Positions 50,873 to 60,014 are shown, counted from the first letter of the stretch. The stretch is 64,000 nt of DNA from Planomonospora sp. ID67723 (GCF_015711605.1 NZ_JABTEZ010000002.1:682001-746000); one strand, 5' to 3'. The notes: generated from the letters alone by a model not told the origin. Program-made: numbers and translations.

Positions 50873-52165
50873 GTGACCGGTCAAGACTTGGTGGGGCAGC
50901 GCATTAAGGCTGTCCGGCGTCAACGTGGTCTCTCGCAGGCTCAACTCGCTCATCCCGAACTGTCGGATAGTTACGTCTCTCTAATCGAGAGTGGAAAGCG
51001 TACCCCGACGCCCGCGGTCCTGGAACTGCTCGCGCGGAAGCTCGACTGCTCCCTCACCTATCTGCTCAACGGGGTGACGTCCGAGCAGATGCAGGAGATA
51101 GAGAACGGCATGAGCTACGCTCGGCTGGCCTTGGACAACGGCGAGGTGGCCGAGGCCCGCACGCGCTATGCCGAGCTTCTCGCCGGCGGTGACCTAGCCG
51201 GCCTGCCCCAGCTCAAGCAGGAAGTCGAATACGGCCTGGCGCTGGCGGCCGAGGCCTGCGGCGACCTCGCGGAGGCGATTGAACTCCTCAACAAACTCCG
51301 GCAGAATGCCGCTGCCGGTATGACTCCTGAACGTCATGTCGATGTCGCGGTCGCGCTCTCACGGTGCTATAGAGAGAAGAGGGACCTGGGACAGGCGGTC
51401 CAAGTGGCCGAACAGATCCTCGCAGGGGCGGTGCGGCCCGTCTGGACCGACGGCTTGATCAATCTGGGGGCCCAGCTTTGCGCGGCCTACATCGATCGCG
51501 GGGACCTGCTGCGGGCCCGGCAGTTCTCCTCCGAACTCATCGCGGCGGCCGAGCTTCTCGGCACCCCGGCATCTCTCTCACTGGTGTACTGGGGAGCCGC
51601 GATCCTCGCCATGGAGACGGGTCGCAGCGAAGCGGCGATCACTTATGTCGAGCGAGCCATGGCCATCCAGTCCGAGCACGGCGATCCCCGCCGCCTTGCC
51701 CGCCTCCGTGGAGACTACGCGCAGATCATGCTGGCCGCGCAGCCCGCGAAGGCCGAGGACTGGCGTGACCTCCTGGTGAAAACCGAGAAAGAGCTGGCGG
51801 AGAGCGCCGCCAACCCGATGGACAAGATGCGCTGTGCGATGAACCTCGCGCGTGCCGAGCTCCTGATCGGCTCACCCCAGCGGGCCGAGGTGCACATCCG
51901 GGCAGTTTGCACCATGCTCGACGAAATGCCGAAGGACCTTCAGGCGGACGCCCATCTGGTGGCGGGCCAGGCTTTTGCCGAACTGGGCGAGCGGGGGGAG
52001 GCCGAGCGAGAGCTGAGGGCCACGCTCGAAGTGCTGGAACCGATGCCGGTCACCAGGCCCATCGCCCAGTCCTGGCTGACCGCCGCGCAGCTTCTGGAGC
52101 GGATCGACGAGCCCGAGCGCAGCGTGGACGCCTACCACCGGGCGCTGGCCTGCGTCGGCCTGTAG
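50873..52165 (+). CDS. XRE-family regulator with TPR repeats (RRNPP-like)
   Basis: 430 residues. The helix-turn-helix spans about residues 8-63 (GQRIKAVRRQRGLSQAQLAH, SYVSLIESGKRTP). From about residue 75 to the end there are repeated helical pairs typical of TPR (ARLALDNGEVAEARTRYAEL, AEACGDLAEAIELLNKL, AQAFAELGERGEAERELRAT-like blocks). The domain order is that of Rgg/PlcR/PrgX-type peptide-sensing regulators. AAGGGG lies 5 nt before the GTG. The divergent 49-residue secreted peptide gene is the likely ligand source. A function in activating the peptide promoter is inferred. Confidence 0.9.
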   Translation: MTGQDLVGQRIKAVRRQRGLSQAQLAHPELSDSYVSLIESGKRTPTPAVLELLARKLDCSLTYLLNGVTSEQMQEIENGMSYARLALDNGEVAEARTRYAELLAGGDLAGLPQLKQEVEYGLALAAEACGDLAEAIELLNKLRQNAAAGMTPERHVDVAVALSRCYREKRDLGQAVQVAEQILAGAVRPVWTDGLINLGAQLCAAYIDRGDLLRARQFSSELIAAAELLGTPASLSLVYWGAAILAMETGRSEAAITYVERAMAIQSEHGDPRRLARLRGDYAQIMLAAQPAKAEDWRDLLVKTEKELAESAANPMDKMRCAMNLARAELLIGSPQRAEVHIRAVCTMLDEMPKDLQADAHLVAGQAFAELGERGEAERELRATLEVLEPMPVTRPIAQSWLTAAQLLERIDEPERSVDAYHRALACVGL

Positions 52166-52228
52166 TCCCGGGGCGCCGGGAGAGGGAGGTCGGGACCGGG
52201 CCATGGCCTCGGTAGCCTTGGAGACGCC

Positions 52229-52825
52229 ATGAAGACTTCCCCTTTCGCGGCCGCTTTCGTGCTGCTCGCCGCCCTCGTCCTCGGTACGGCCTCCGCCTCG
52301 CCGGCCTTCGCTCACGACACGCTCAAGAGCAGCGACCCCGCCAAGGGCGAGAAGGTCGAGAGCCTGGAGGAGGTGAAGCTGACGTTCACCGCCTCGGTGC
52401 GCTTCCCCAGGGTGGTCGTGCGCGCCGGGGACGGCACGCCGTACCAGGAGGGCAAGGCGGCTGCGGACGGCCACGTGGTGACCCAGAAGGTCACGCCGGA
52501 CCTCCCCCCGGGCAAGTACGTCATCGCCTACCGGGTGGTCTCCTCCGACGGCCACCCGATCGAGGGGGAGATCCCCTTCACCATGGCCGGGGACGCGCCG
52601 CCGAGCGCCGCACCGGCCGAGAGCGGGAGCCCGGCGCAGACCGCCGCGCCGGAGGCGTCCGGGACGGCCGCCCCCTCGGCTGCGGCGTCGATCACCCCGG
52701 CCCCGGCGGCGAGCGCGGAGGACACCGGCGGCGGGGTGCCCGGCTGGGCCTGGCTCGCCGTCGGCGGCCTGACCGGTGTGGGCATCGGGATGTTCTTCAG
52801 CATGCGCAACAAGAAGCAGCCGTGA
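52229..52825 (+). CDS. CopC-domain copper-binding protein
   Basis: 198 residues. The signal peptide is cleaved after AFA, exposing His29 as the mature N-terminus (HDTLKSSDPAKGEKV), the known copper(II) ligand of CopC. A beta-sandwich follows with a second ligand in SSDGHPIEGE. A Pro/Ala/Ser-rich linker leads to a C-terminal membrane helix (WAWLAVGGLTGVGIGMFF). It is coupled (GTGA overlap) to a CopD-CtaG fusion, so the pair handles copper import for cytochrome oxidase assembly. Confidence 0.93.
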   Translation: MKTSPFAAAFVLLAALVLGTASASPAFAHDTLKSSDPAKGEKVESLEEVKLTFTASVRFPRVVVRAGDGTPYQEGKAAADGHVVTQKVTPDLPPGKYVIAYRVVSSDGHPIEGEIPFTMAGDAPPSAAPAESGSPAQTAAPEASGTAAPSAAASITPAPAASAEDTGGGVPGWAWLAVGGLTGVGIGMFFSMRNKKQP

Positions 52826-54933
52826 GCGCCGCGGGGAAGGGCAGGGGCAACCCGGCGTCCGGGTCCGGGAAGGGCAGGGGCAACCCGGCGGTCGGGCCCG
52901 AGGGCGGGAACGGCCCGGCGGCCGGGCCCTCCCGGGAGGGGACCGGCCGGACCGTGCGGCTGGCGCTGGCCGGCGCCGGCGCCGCCGTCGCCGCCCTGGT
53001 GATCGCGATGGTCGTGACCGGCGCCGCGACCCCCCGCGTCATCCCCGGGCTGTCCGACGAGGGCGCGCTCACCCGGTGGGGCCTGCCGCTGTCCAAGCTC
53101 ACCATGGACGCGGCGGGTGTGCTCACCGTGGGCGCGCTGCTAGCCGCCGCGGTCTTCTTCCCCAGTGACAAGGGCCTGCTCGGCAAGACCGCCCTGACCT
53201 ACATCAGGGCCGCCTCCTGGCTCGCGCTCGTCTGGGCGGGCGCCGCGGTGGCCACGATGGTCTTCAGCCTGTCGGACGCGCTGGGCCTGCCCGTCACCGA
53301 CGTGCTCGGCGGCGACGAGCTGACCAGCTTCGCCAGCCAGGTCTCCCAGGGCATCGCGCTCACTCTGGTCGTGCTGTTCTCACTGGCCCTCGCGCTGTTC
53401 GCCCGTGGGGCGATCACCGCCGGGGCGGCGGGCGGCCTGCTCGTGCTCGCCCTGGCGACCCTGCTCCCGCCCGCGCTGACCGGCCACTCGGCCTCCTCAC
53501 CCAACCACGATCTGGCCACCACCGGCGTCGCCGTGCATCTGGTGGTCCTCGCGCTCTGGGTGGGCGGGCTCGCGGTGCTCTGCGCCCACGCGCTACGCGG
53601 GCAGGCGCAGCTGGAGGTCGCCGCCGCCCGGTTCTCCTCGATGGCGCTGTGGTGCTTCACCGGTGTCGGGCTGTCGGGCCTGTTCAGCGTGGTGGCCCGG
53701 CTGACCTCGCTCTCCGAGCTGTTCACCTCCGCGTACGGCCTGCTGCTGCTGGCCAAGACGGCGGCGTTCGCGCTGCTCGGCGCCGCCGGTTGGTGGCACA
53801 GGAGGCGCACCCTGCCCGGGCTCGCCTCGGGCCGGCCCGGCGTGTTCGTACGCTTCGCCTCCGGTGAGGTCCTGGTCATGTTCGCGGCCGTCGGGTTGGC
53901 CGTCGCGCTCTCACGCACCGCCCCGCCCCCTGCGGTCCTCCCGGTCGACCGGGCCTTCGAGGTGCTCGGCTACTCCATGCCGCCGGAGATCTCCCTGGCG
54001 AACCTGGTCACCCTGTGGTGGTTCGACCTGTTCTCCGGCACGCTGGTCGCCCTGCTCGCAGGTCTCTACCTCGCCGGTGTGCTGCGGCTCGCCAGGCGGG
54101 GCGACCCCTGGCCGTGGGGCCGTACCGCCGCGTGGTTCATCGGCGTGCTGGTCCTGCTCGTCGCCACCCAGAGCGGCGTCGCCCGCTACGCCAAGGTGCT
54201 GTTCAGCGTGCACATGGCCGAGCACATGACGCTGTCCATGCTGGTCCCGATCTTCCTGGTGCTCGGTGCTCCCGTCACCCTGGCCCTGCGCGCGCTCAAG
54301 CCGGCCGCCCGCCGCGGCGACCGGGGTCCCCGCGAGTGGCTGACCGCGATCCTGCACAGCCGGTTCGTGCGCTTCGTCGGCCACCCGGCGATCGCCACCG
54401 CCGTCTTCATCGTCTCCACCTACGCCCTGTACTTCACCTCGCTGTTCGCCTCCGCGATGGAGGAGCACCTGGGGCACATCGCGATGACGGCGCACTTCCT
54501 GGTCAGCGGGTGCCTGTTCTTCTGGGTGATCATCGGGGTGGACCCGGCGCCCCACCGGCTCCCGCACGTGGCGCGGCTGATCCTGTTGTTCGTCACCATG
54601 CCCTTCCACGCGTTCTTCGGCATCGCACTGATGAACATGGGCACCGTGCTCGCCGCCGACTGGTACGACCAGCTCGGCCGCACCTGGGGCGCCTCCCCCC
54701 TCGCCGACCAGCGGGACGGCGGAGCCATCGCCTGGGGCTTCGGGGAGATCCCGACCCTGATCGTGCTGATCGCGCTCGCCCTGCAGTGGTGGCGTGACGA
54801 CGAGCGCAGGGCCCGGCGGGCCGACCGCCGGGCCGACGCCGCCGCGGCGCGCACCGGTGGCAGCGGCGACGCCGAGCTCGACGCCTACAACGACTACCTC
54901 GCTAGACTCGACAAGCGGAATAGCAGGGAGTAG
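52822..54933 (+). CDS. CopD-CtaG fusion, copper transport/cytochrome oxidase assembly protein
   Basis: 703 residues, many membrane helices. After a Gly/Asn/Pro-rich N-terminus, the first half is CopD-like (PALTGHSASSPNHDLATTG, VHLVVLALWVGGLAVLC with exposed His). The second half is a caa3-type CtaG (YAKVLFSVHMAEHMTLSMLV, FLVSGCLFFWVIIGVDPAPH, MPFHAFFGIALMNMG). Together they probably move copper to the periplasmic side for the CuB/CuA sites. The fused form is common in actinomycetes. The tail is charged. Confidence 0.94.
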   Translation: MSAAGKGRGNPASGSGKGRGNPAVGPEGGNGPAAGPSREGTGRTVRLALAGAGAAVAALVIAMVVTGAATPRVIPGLSDEGALTRWGLPLSKLTMDAAGVLTVGALLAAAVFFPSDKGLLGKTALTYIRAASWLALVWAGAAVATMVFSLSDALGLPVTDVLGGDELTSFASQVSQGIALTLVVLFSLALALFARGAITAGAAGGLLVLALATLLPPALTGHSASSPNHDLATTGVAVHLVVLALWVGGLAVLCAHALRGQAQLEVAAARFSSMALWCFTGVGLSGLFSVVARLTSLSELFTSAYGLLLLAKTAAFALLGAAGWWHRRRTLPGLASGRPGVFVRFASGEVLVMFAAVGLAVALSRTAPPPAVLPVDRAFEVLGYSMPPEISLANLVTLWWFDLFSGTLVALLAGLYLAGVLRLARRGDPWPWGRTAAWFIGVLVLLVATQSGVARYAKVLFSVHMAEHMTLSMLVPIFLVLGAPVTLALRALKPAARRGDRGPREWLTAILHSRFVRFVGHPAIATAVFIVSTYALYFTSLFASAMEEHLGHIAMTAHFLVSGCLFFWVIIGVDPAPHRLPHVARLILLFVTMPFHAFFGIALMNMGTVLAADWYDQLGRTWGASPLADQRDGGAIAWGFGEIPTLIVLIALALQWWRDDERRARRADRRADAAAARTGGSGDAELDAYNDYLARLDKRNSRE

Positions 54934-55109
54934 CGCGACGGCTACGGACCTCTATCTTCCGTCCGCCGCTTCGGCGACCTGCCGGTAACCTTTCAAGCAG
55001 GGGTTGGGGCATCGCCGCAGCGGGTGCAGTGCTGGACCGTCACGCGCCACGCTCATCCATGTGTTCGGCCGGGGGGCTGGCCGCCACGTGTGACCAGGAA
55101 GGTTGAGGA

Positions 55110-55520
55110 GTGTCCGAAGAACTTCGCATGCGCGAGGGACGGAGCCTCGCGCAGGCTCTCGAGGAACATCTCGACGACTGGTCGGGGCGCACCGGAATCA
55201 CCGTGGAGATCTGGGCGCTGCCGGCCCATGACGCCCCTCCCCGGATCGCCCGGGCCGTCCTGGCCACACTGGGCGAGGCGCTGTCCAACGTCGAGCGGCA
55301 CAGCCGGTCCGCGCTCGTCTCGGTCGCCGTGACCCTCGGCCCGGGCGGCCTGCGCATGACGGTGAGCGATCACGGTGAGGGCTTCACCGGCCCGGCCGAC
55401 GGCCGGGGCGTCACCGCCATGCGGACCCATCTGGAGGAGATCGGCGGCACGCTCACCGTCAACGGGGTGCCGGGCGAGGGCACCACCGTCACCGCGGTGG
55501 TACCCCGCAGGCGCGCCTAG
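55110..55520 (+). CDS. Stand-alone HATPase (histidine-kinase-like ATP-binding) protein
   Basis: 136 residues from the GTG at 55110. It equals only the ATPase end of a NarL-type sensor kinase: LATLGEALSNVERHSRS (N box), TVSDHGEGF (G1), GRGVTAMRTHLEEIGGTLTV (G2) and GTTVTAVVP. No His-phosphoacceptor helices and no membrane segment precede it, and no response regulator is adjacent. Either a genuine small regulator or a kinase that lost its front half; the good start favours an expressed protein. Confidence 0.8.
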   Translation: MSEELRMREGRSLAQALEEHLDDWSGRTGITVEIWALPAHDAPPRIARAVLATLGEALSNVERHSRSALVSVAVTLGPGGLRMTVSDHGEGFTGPADGRGVTAMRTHLEEIGGTLTVNGVPGEGTTVTAVVPRRRA

Positions 55521-55812
55521 GAAGACGCGCCTAGGAAGACACCCGGTCCCCTCCCGCCACGCACTGGACGTCCAGGATCGCAGCCCCGGGCCGGGACGGC
55601 GAACACAGCCACTCGCCGATCACCGCGATCTGGACGGTGCGCTGGTCAGGCGGCCTGAGAAGAGGCTTCAGGCCGGAGGCTGAGAACAGAGCTCAGTGGT
55701 CGTCTCCGAACCGCAGGTCGCGCGCGGCCCGCGCGCCGGCCTGCAGGTCGCCGCGCAGGTCCGAACAGCGACGGCTTGATCCGTTCGGAATCACCGTGCA
55801 TCTGTGGGAGGC

Positions 55813-55878
55813 CCGCAGGAATCTATGGGGAAACCCGCAGGCGTCTGAGGGGAAACCCGCAGGAGGTCGAGGGTTGTC
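55813..55878. repeat. Three 22-bp direct repeats upstream of a promoter
   Basis: Units start at 55813, 55835 and 55857, each beginning CCGCAGG. The first two end in GGGGAAAC and share most of the centre; the third diverges after CCGCAGGAGGTC. Spacing of 22 bp (two helix turns) fits cooperative binding of a regulator on one face. A TTGACG lies directly after them at 55880. The rest of 55521-56107 shows no supportable gene. Confidence 0.7.
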
Positions 55879-55879
55879 C

Positions 55880-55911
55880 TTGACGCGCGGGGGCCCTGCC
55901 GGGCGCATCGT
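55880..55911 (+). promoter_or_regulatory. Candidate promoter of the secreted protein gene
   Basis: TTGACG at 55880-55885 and CATCGT near 55906, about 20 bp apart, in front of the gene at 56108. The direct repeats end 2 bp upstream of the -35. Spacing is slightly long, so the -10 is uncertain. Confidence 0.4.
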
Positions 55912-56107
55912 TGAGTCACCTCAACGGGACACCGCTTAACGAGGCCGCAGGGCCGAGGTCCGAAGACGACCGGAAGCCTGCCGTGGCGACGGCGTCGGCG
56001 ACCTCTCCCCAGCACAAGCGTAGGGGCCGACCCCCGGTCCGGGGGAGGTCCCAACACCAGGATCCGCCTGACCGGCGAGCGAAGGTTTCCAGCGAAGGGA
56101 ACGTGTC

Positions 56108-56683
56108 ATGAAGATCCACAGGACGATGGCTGCGGCCGCGACCACGGGTGCTCTCGCCCTCGGCCTGGCTCTCCCGGCCACCGGGACGGCCAACGCGTCC
56201 GCCCCGGCGAAGGAGGCGGGGGACAGCCACCGGCTGTACGTGAGGCTGGAGAACATGCATCTGGTGGATGACGAGAGCAACTGGGACGGTCCGTTCGACG
56301 ATGGAAAAACTGCCGAGGTCGGCAACTACGGACCCGAAATACGTACGATCGTCCTCACCCACGGCAGTCCCAGCGGCCAGGTCGTCTTCAGCCACTGCGC
56401 GGGTGGCGAGGTACGGGGCCTGCTGGTCATCAATCTGCGACTTCAGAGCGACGACCAGGTCGCCGTCAGCCCCGTACTCTCACTCTACGAGGGAACGTCG
56501 TGCTCGACGACGGACCTGGACGGGCGCACCTACGCACAGCCGTACACTCTTGGCCCCGGCGCGGTCACGACCAGGAGGTTCTCGGCTCCCAGCACCGCAG
56601 AGGGGGGCCTCGACTCGGCGAGTGCCACCTACAGCATCCGTCACCCGAAACAGGGGGGTCCCAAGGTCCTGCGGCGGGGGTGA
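56108..56683 (+). CDS. Secreted hypothetical protein
   Basis: 191 residues. A signal peptide (TTGALALGLALPATGTANA, cleavage about ASA-PAK) precedes an extracellular domain of about 155 residues with Cys in VFSHCAGGE and EGTSCSTTDLD, probably a disulfide. Beta-rich; no enzyme motif found. An AAGGGAA site precedes the ATG. The upstream triple direct repeat suggests tight regulation. No family recognised. Confidence 0.8.
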   Translation: MKIHRTMAAAATTGALALGLALPATGTANASAPAKEAGDSHRLYVRLENMHLVDDESNWDGPFDDGKTAEVGNYGPEIRTIVLTHGSPSGQVVFSHCAGGEVRGLLVINLRLQSDDQVAVSPVLSLYEGTSCSTTDLDGRTYAQPYTLGPGAVTTRRFSAPSTAEGGLDSASATYSIRHPKQGGPKVLRRG

Positions 56684-56835
56684 GGCCGGTGCGACACGCC
56701 GTGGCCGGGATGGCGAGCGGGCACCGTACCCGGGCAGATCCGCCGCAACGGCTCGATTCTGGTCATCCCCTCGCGGAGAACGTCACCTGCTGCGGACGAT
56801 CAGGCTGCCGTGCCATCCCGGCCATCGGGCCGCAC

Positions 56836-57684
56836 CTAGGGGAGCGTGAGGATCTCGTGCCCGGTGTCGGTGACCAGGATGGTGTGCTCGAACTGGGCGG
56901 TCCGCTTGCGGTCCCTGGTCACCGCGGTCCAGCCGTCGGGCCAGATGTCGTAGTCGATGGTGCCGAGCGTCAGCATGGGCTCGATGGTGAACGTCATGCC
57001 GGGCTCCAGGGTGACCGCCAGCGACGGGTCGTCGTAGTGCGGGACGATCAGGCCGGAGTGGAAGGTCGTGCCGATGCCGTGGCCGGTGAAGTCGCGCACG
57101 ACGCCGTAGCCGAACCGCTTGGCGTAGGCCTCGATGATCCGGCCGACCACGTTGAGCTGCCGGCCCGGGGCGACGGCCTTGATGGCCCGGTCGGTGGCCT
57201 CGCGGGTGCGCTCGACCAGCAGGCGCGACTCCTCGTCGACCTCGCCCACCAGGAAGGTGGCGTCGGTGTCGCCGTGCACGCCGCCGATGAAGGCGGTGAT
57301 GTCGACGTTGACGATGTCGCCGTCGCGCAGCACGGTGTCGTCCGGGATGCCGTGGCAGATCACCTCGTTGATGGAGGTGCACAGGGACTTGGGGTAACCG
57401 CGGTAACCGAGGGTGCTGGGGTAGGCGCCGTGGTCGAGGAGGAACTCGTGGCCGATGCGGTCGAGCTCGTCGGTGGTGACACCCGGCGCGACGTGCCTGC
57501 CGACCTCCTCCAGCGCCTGGCCGGCGATCCTGCCCGCGATCCGCATCCGCTCGATGATCTCAGGGGTCTTGACGTCGGGCTCACCGGTCTTCGGGGTTTT
57601 CTTCCCGACGTACTCCGGCCGCTGGATGTGGGCGGGAACCTTGCGCATGGGCGAGATCCGCCCGGGCTGGAGCACTGTCGTCAT
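56836..57684 (-). CDS. map: Methionine aminopeptidase type I
   Basis: 282 residues from the ATG at 57684. It removes the initiator Met from new proteins. Metal ligands are visible: Asp in [10 protein letters not shown] and GDTDATF, His in [11 protein letters not shown], Glu in [11 protein letters not shown] and in QFEHTIL. The N-terminal about 40 residues ([16 protein letters not shown]) are the extension typical of actinomycete Map. GGAAACC precedes the start. Confidence 0.95.
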   Translation of the reverse strand: MTTVLQPGRISPMRKVPAHIQRPEYVGKKTPKTGEPDVKTPEIIERMRIAGRIAGQALEEVGRHVAPGVTTDELDRIGHEFLLDHGAYPSTLGYRGYPKSLCTSINEVICHGIPDDTVLRDGDIVNVDITAFIGGVHGDTDATFLVGEVDEESRLLVERTREATDRAIKAVAPGRQLNVVGRIIEAYAKRFGYGVVRDFTGHGIGTTFHSGLIVPHYDDPSLAVTLEPGMTFTIEPMLTLGTIDYDIWPDGWTAVTRDRKRTAQFEHTILVTDTGHEILTLP

Positions 57685-57729
57685 GGTTTCCAAGTCTAGT
57701 TGCGGTTTCCACCGGGCAGGATGGTCGGC

Positions 57730-57909
57730 ATGGGTGATCAGTGGTGGTTCTGCCTGAAACACATGGCGGTCGAGCCCGAGAAGGGCTGCCCGAACAAGGA
57801 CCGGATGGGTCCCTACGAAACCCGCCAGGCCGCGGCCGACGCGCTGAAGACCGCGTCCGACCGCAACAAGCAGTGGAAGGAGGGCGACCGGGACTGGGAC
57901 GGCGACTGA
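57730..57909 (+). CDS. Small conserved actinomycete protein
   Basis: 59 residues, or 62 from the ATG at 57721. The motif [25 protein letters not shown] followed by an alpha-helix ([19 protein letters not shown]) resembles a short SPOR-like or zinc-binding domain (Cys-His-Cys). Small proteins of this type sit beside map in related genomes as I recall. It is divergent from map with a 45-bp gap. Function unknown. Confidence 0.75.
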   Translation: MGDQWWFCLKHMAVEPEKGCPNKDRMGPYETRQAAADALKTASDRNKQWKEGDRDWDGD

Positions 57910-57994
57910 CGGCCGGCCCCCTGCAGGCCGCCGGCACGGAGAGCCCCGGGGTCCCCGAGATCCCCCGGAGTCTCCTGCCCGCCCCGGGACGGAC

Positions 57995-58654
57995 CTAGCC
58001 GCCGACGACCGCGTAGGCCCGCACCGGGAAGGTGCCCATCCCCGCCACCATCGGCGGGGTGGCGTGGAAGCGGAAGCCCGTGTCGGGAAGCGCCGCCAGG
58101 CCGGTCATGTGCTCCACGATCGGGATGCCCGCCCCGAGCAGCAGCGTGTGCGCCGGGCGGGGCCCGCGCGGCGGGGTGTCGTCGATGTTCAGGGTGTCGA
58201 TCCCGACCAGCGCAGGCCCTCGGCCCGCGAGCCACTCCGCGGCCTCGGGTTCGAGGTAGGGGTGGCCGTGGAAGTAGGCGTCGGTGCCGAAGTGGCGGTC
58301 CCAGCCGGTCTCGATGAGCACGGCCCTGCCCCGCACGTCGAGGTGCTCCAGCAGGCCGGGGCCGACCGAGCGCAGGCCCGCGGCCCGCACGACCAGGCCG
58401 GGCAGGTCGGCGATCGCCTCCAGGGGCACCCCGGACAGGTCCGCGCCGTCGGGGTAGCGGTGGAACGGGGTGTCGAGGTAGGTGCCGGTGTTGGCGACCA
58501 GCTCGATGCTGCCGATGTGGAACTCCGTGCCGGGCGCGTAGATCTCGCGGGAGGACTCCCGGCTCAGGTGCAGGCCGAGCCGGGGGCCGGGGATCCCCGG
58601 ATACGTGACCATGCCCTCGGTGATCGGGTGGCTCAGCTCGATCAGTCGCCTCAC
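57995..58654 (-). CDS. Cyclase-family protein (kynurenine formamidase-like)
   Basis: 219 residues. The fold is that of the cyclase/KynB family of amidohydrolases: [48 protein letters not shown] and [13 protein letters not shown]. The metal-binding motif is usually HxGTHxDxPxH; here it is [11 protein letters not shown], so two of the His are Asn and Tyr while Asp and the last His remain. Metal binding and activity may differ. It overlaps the downstream membrane gene's end by 4 bp. Confidence 0.88.
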   Translation of the reverse strand: MRRLIELSHPITEGMVTYPGIPGPRLGLHLSRESSREIYAPGTEFHIGSIELVANTGTYLDTPFHRYPDGADLSGVPLEAIADLPGLVVRAAGLRSVGPGLLEHLDVRGRAVLIETGWDRHFGTDAYFHGHPYLEPEAAEWLAGRGPALVGIDTLNIDDTPPRGPRPAHTLLLGAGIPIVEHMTGLAALPDTGFRFHATPPMVAGMGTFPVRAYAVVGG

Positions 58655-58920
58655 GGGACGTTCACCGCCTTCTTCCTGGACCGGGCAGAGGTCATCCTGG
58701 CGATGGCGGCCACGCCGATCACGCCCCAGACGACGTTGAGGATGGTCGAGGGCCAGGCCGCGTGGTAGGCCGTGTTGATCAGCAGGGCGATCGAGCCGAA
58801 GAGGTTGATCAGCTGGTACGGCATGCCGTCCCCGGTCATCCGGGAGGCCGAGACCATGGCGTAGCCGTACAGCATGGCCGCGGCTCCGGCCCAGCCGACC
58901 AGGTTGACGATGAGGGACAC
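58651..58920 (-). CDS. Small membrane protein (CBU_0592-like)
   Basis: 89 residues with three hydrophobic helices: NLVGWAGAAAMLYGYAMV, LINLFGSIALLINTAYH and TILNVVWGVIGVAAIARM. The pattern with YQLINLFGS is that of a widespread small membrane family. It is co-transcribed with the cyclase gene (4-bp overlap). Function unknown. It is divergent from the LysR gene. Confidence 0.85.
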   Translation of the reverse strand: MSLIVNLVGWAGAAAMLYGYAMVSASRMTGDGMPYQLINLFGSIALLINTAYHAAWPSTILNVVWGVIGVAAIARMTSARSRKKAVNVP

Positions 58921-58991
58921 GGGGTCACGCCCCGAGGAGAGAGGTGGTCATGGAACACATGATTTCCGGGAAGCTCTCTGAAGGGCAAGTT

Positions 58992-59006
58992 AAGGTTGCT
59001 AACCTT
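58992..59006. promoter_or_regulatory. LysR-type dyad
   Basis: Perfect AAGGTT-GCT-AACCTT, 15 bp, 19 bp before the LysR start and about 70 bp before the divergent membrane/cyclase operon. The position fits LysR autoregulation and control of the divergent genes. Confidence 0.65.
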
Positions 59007-59024
59007 CCGCGTAAGCTGAGCTAC

Positions 59025-60014
59025 ATGGAGATCGATCCCCGGCGTCTGCGGGTGTTGCACGAGGTGGCCCGCCGCGGTGGTGTCATGCGCGCCGCGGAGG
59101 CCCTGCACCTGACCGCCTCGGCGGTCTCCCAGCAGCTCGCCCTGCTGGAGCGGGAGGTCGGGCTGGCGCTCATCGACCGGTCGCAGCGCAGGGCCGCGCT
59201 CACCCCGGCGGGGCGGGTGCTCGCCGGATACGCCGAACGGATCGAGGAGGAGCTGGCCGAGGCCCGGCGGGAGCTCACCCGCTTCACCGAGCGCCTGTCC
59301 GGGCCGGTCTCGGTCGCGGCGTTCCCCACCGTCATCCGGCACCTGCTGGTGCCCGCCCTGGGCATCCTGGCCGAACGCCACCCGCAGGTCACCCCGCGCA
59401 TCGTCGAACTGTACGGCCCGCCGGCGCTGCGGGAGCTCCGGCTCGGCGGGGTGGACCTGGTCGTCACCGAGCAGGACGCCGACGATCCCGTCCCCGCGCA
59501 GCCGTCCCTCGCCTCCCACCCGATCCATCTCGACGAGTACCGGATCGTGGCGCCGCCGGGCTGGGCCGAGGTCCCGGGCGACGTGGCGCTGCTGAAGGCG
59601 GCCCCCTGGGTGGCGGGCCATCCGGACCAGGCCTGCGGTCACGCGCTGGACCGGCTGGCCGCCCTGCACGGCTTCACGCCGCAGCGGGTCCACGTGATCG
59701 AGGAGTTCCCGCCCGCCCTGGCCCTGGTCGCCGCGGGTCACGGCGTGGCGATCGTGCCGTCCCTGGCGCTGCTGGAGGTCCCGGCGGGTGAGGTGGCGGT
59801 CACCGGCATCCCGGGGGTCGGCGCGCGCAGGATCGACGCGGTGACCCGTGTCAGCCGCACCCGGTCGGGGGAGCCCGATCCGGTGCAGGCCGTGGTCATC
59901 GAGGCCCTGCGGGAGGCCGCGGACGGCCTCGCCGCCCGGCTCGGCGCGCACTGGAGGCCGGCGGCGGCCGCCGAGACGGCTGACGGCGTCAGTCGGGGAT
60001 CCGGGGACCGCTGA
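59025..60014 (+). CDS. LysR-family transcriptional regulator
   Basis: 329 residues from the ATG at 59025, which places EIDPRRLRVLHEVARRGGVM at the N-terminus; the frame is open from 58944 but would include the operator. The helix-turn-helix is MRAAEALHLTASAVSQQLAL; a substrate-binding domain follows (GPVSVAAFPTVIRHLLVPAL, GHGVAIVPSLAL). It lies divergent from the membrane/cyclase operon and is probably its regulator. Its 3' end overlaps the convergent gene by 26 bp. Confidence 0.92.
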   Translation: MEIDPRRLRVLHEVARRGGVMRAAEALHLTASAVSQQLALLEREVGLALIDRSQRRAALTPAGRVLAGYAERIEEELAEARRELTRFTERLSGPVSVAAFPTVIRHLLVPALGILAERHPQVTPRIVELYGPPALRELRLGGVDLVVTEQDADDPVPAQPSLASHPIHLDEYRIVAPPGWAEVPGDVALLKAAPWVAGHPDQACGHALDRLAALHGFTPQRVHVIEEFPPALALVAAGHGVAIVPSLALLEVPAGEVAVTGIPGVGARRIDAVTRVSRTRSGEPDPVQAVVIEALREAADGLAARLGAHWRPAAAAETADGVSRGSGDR

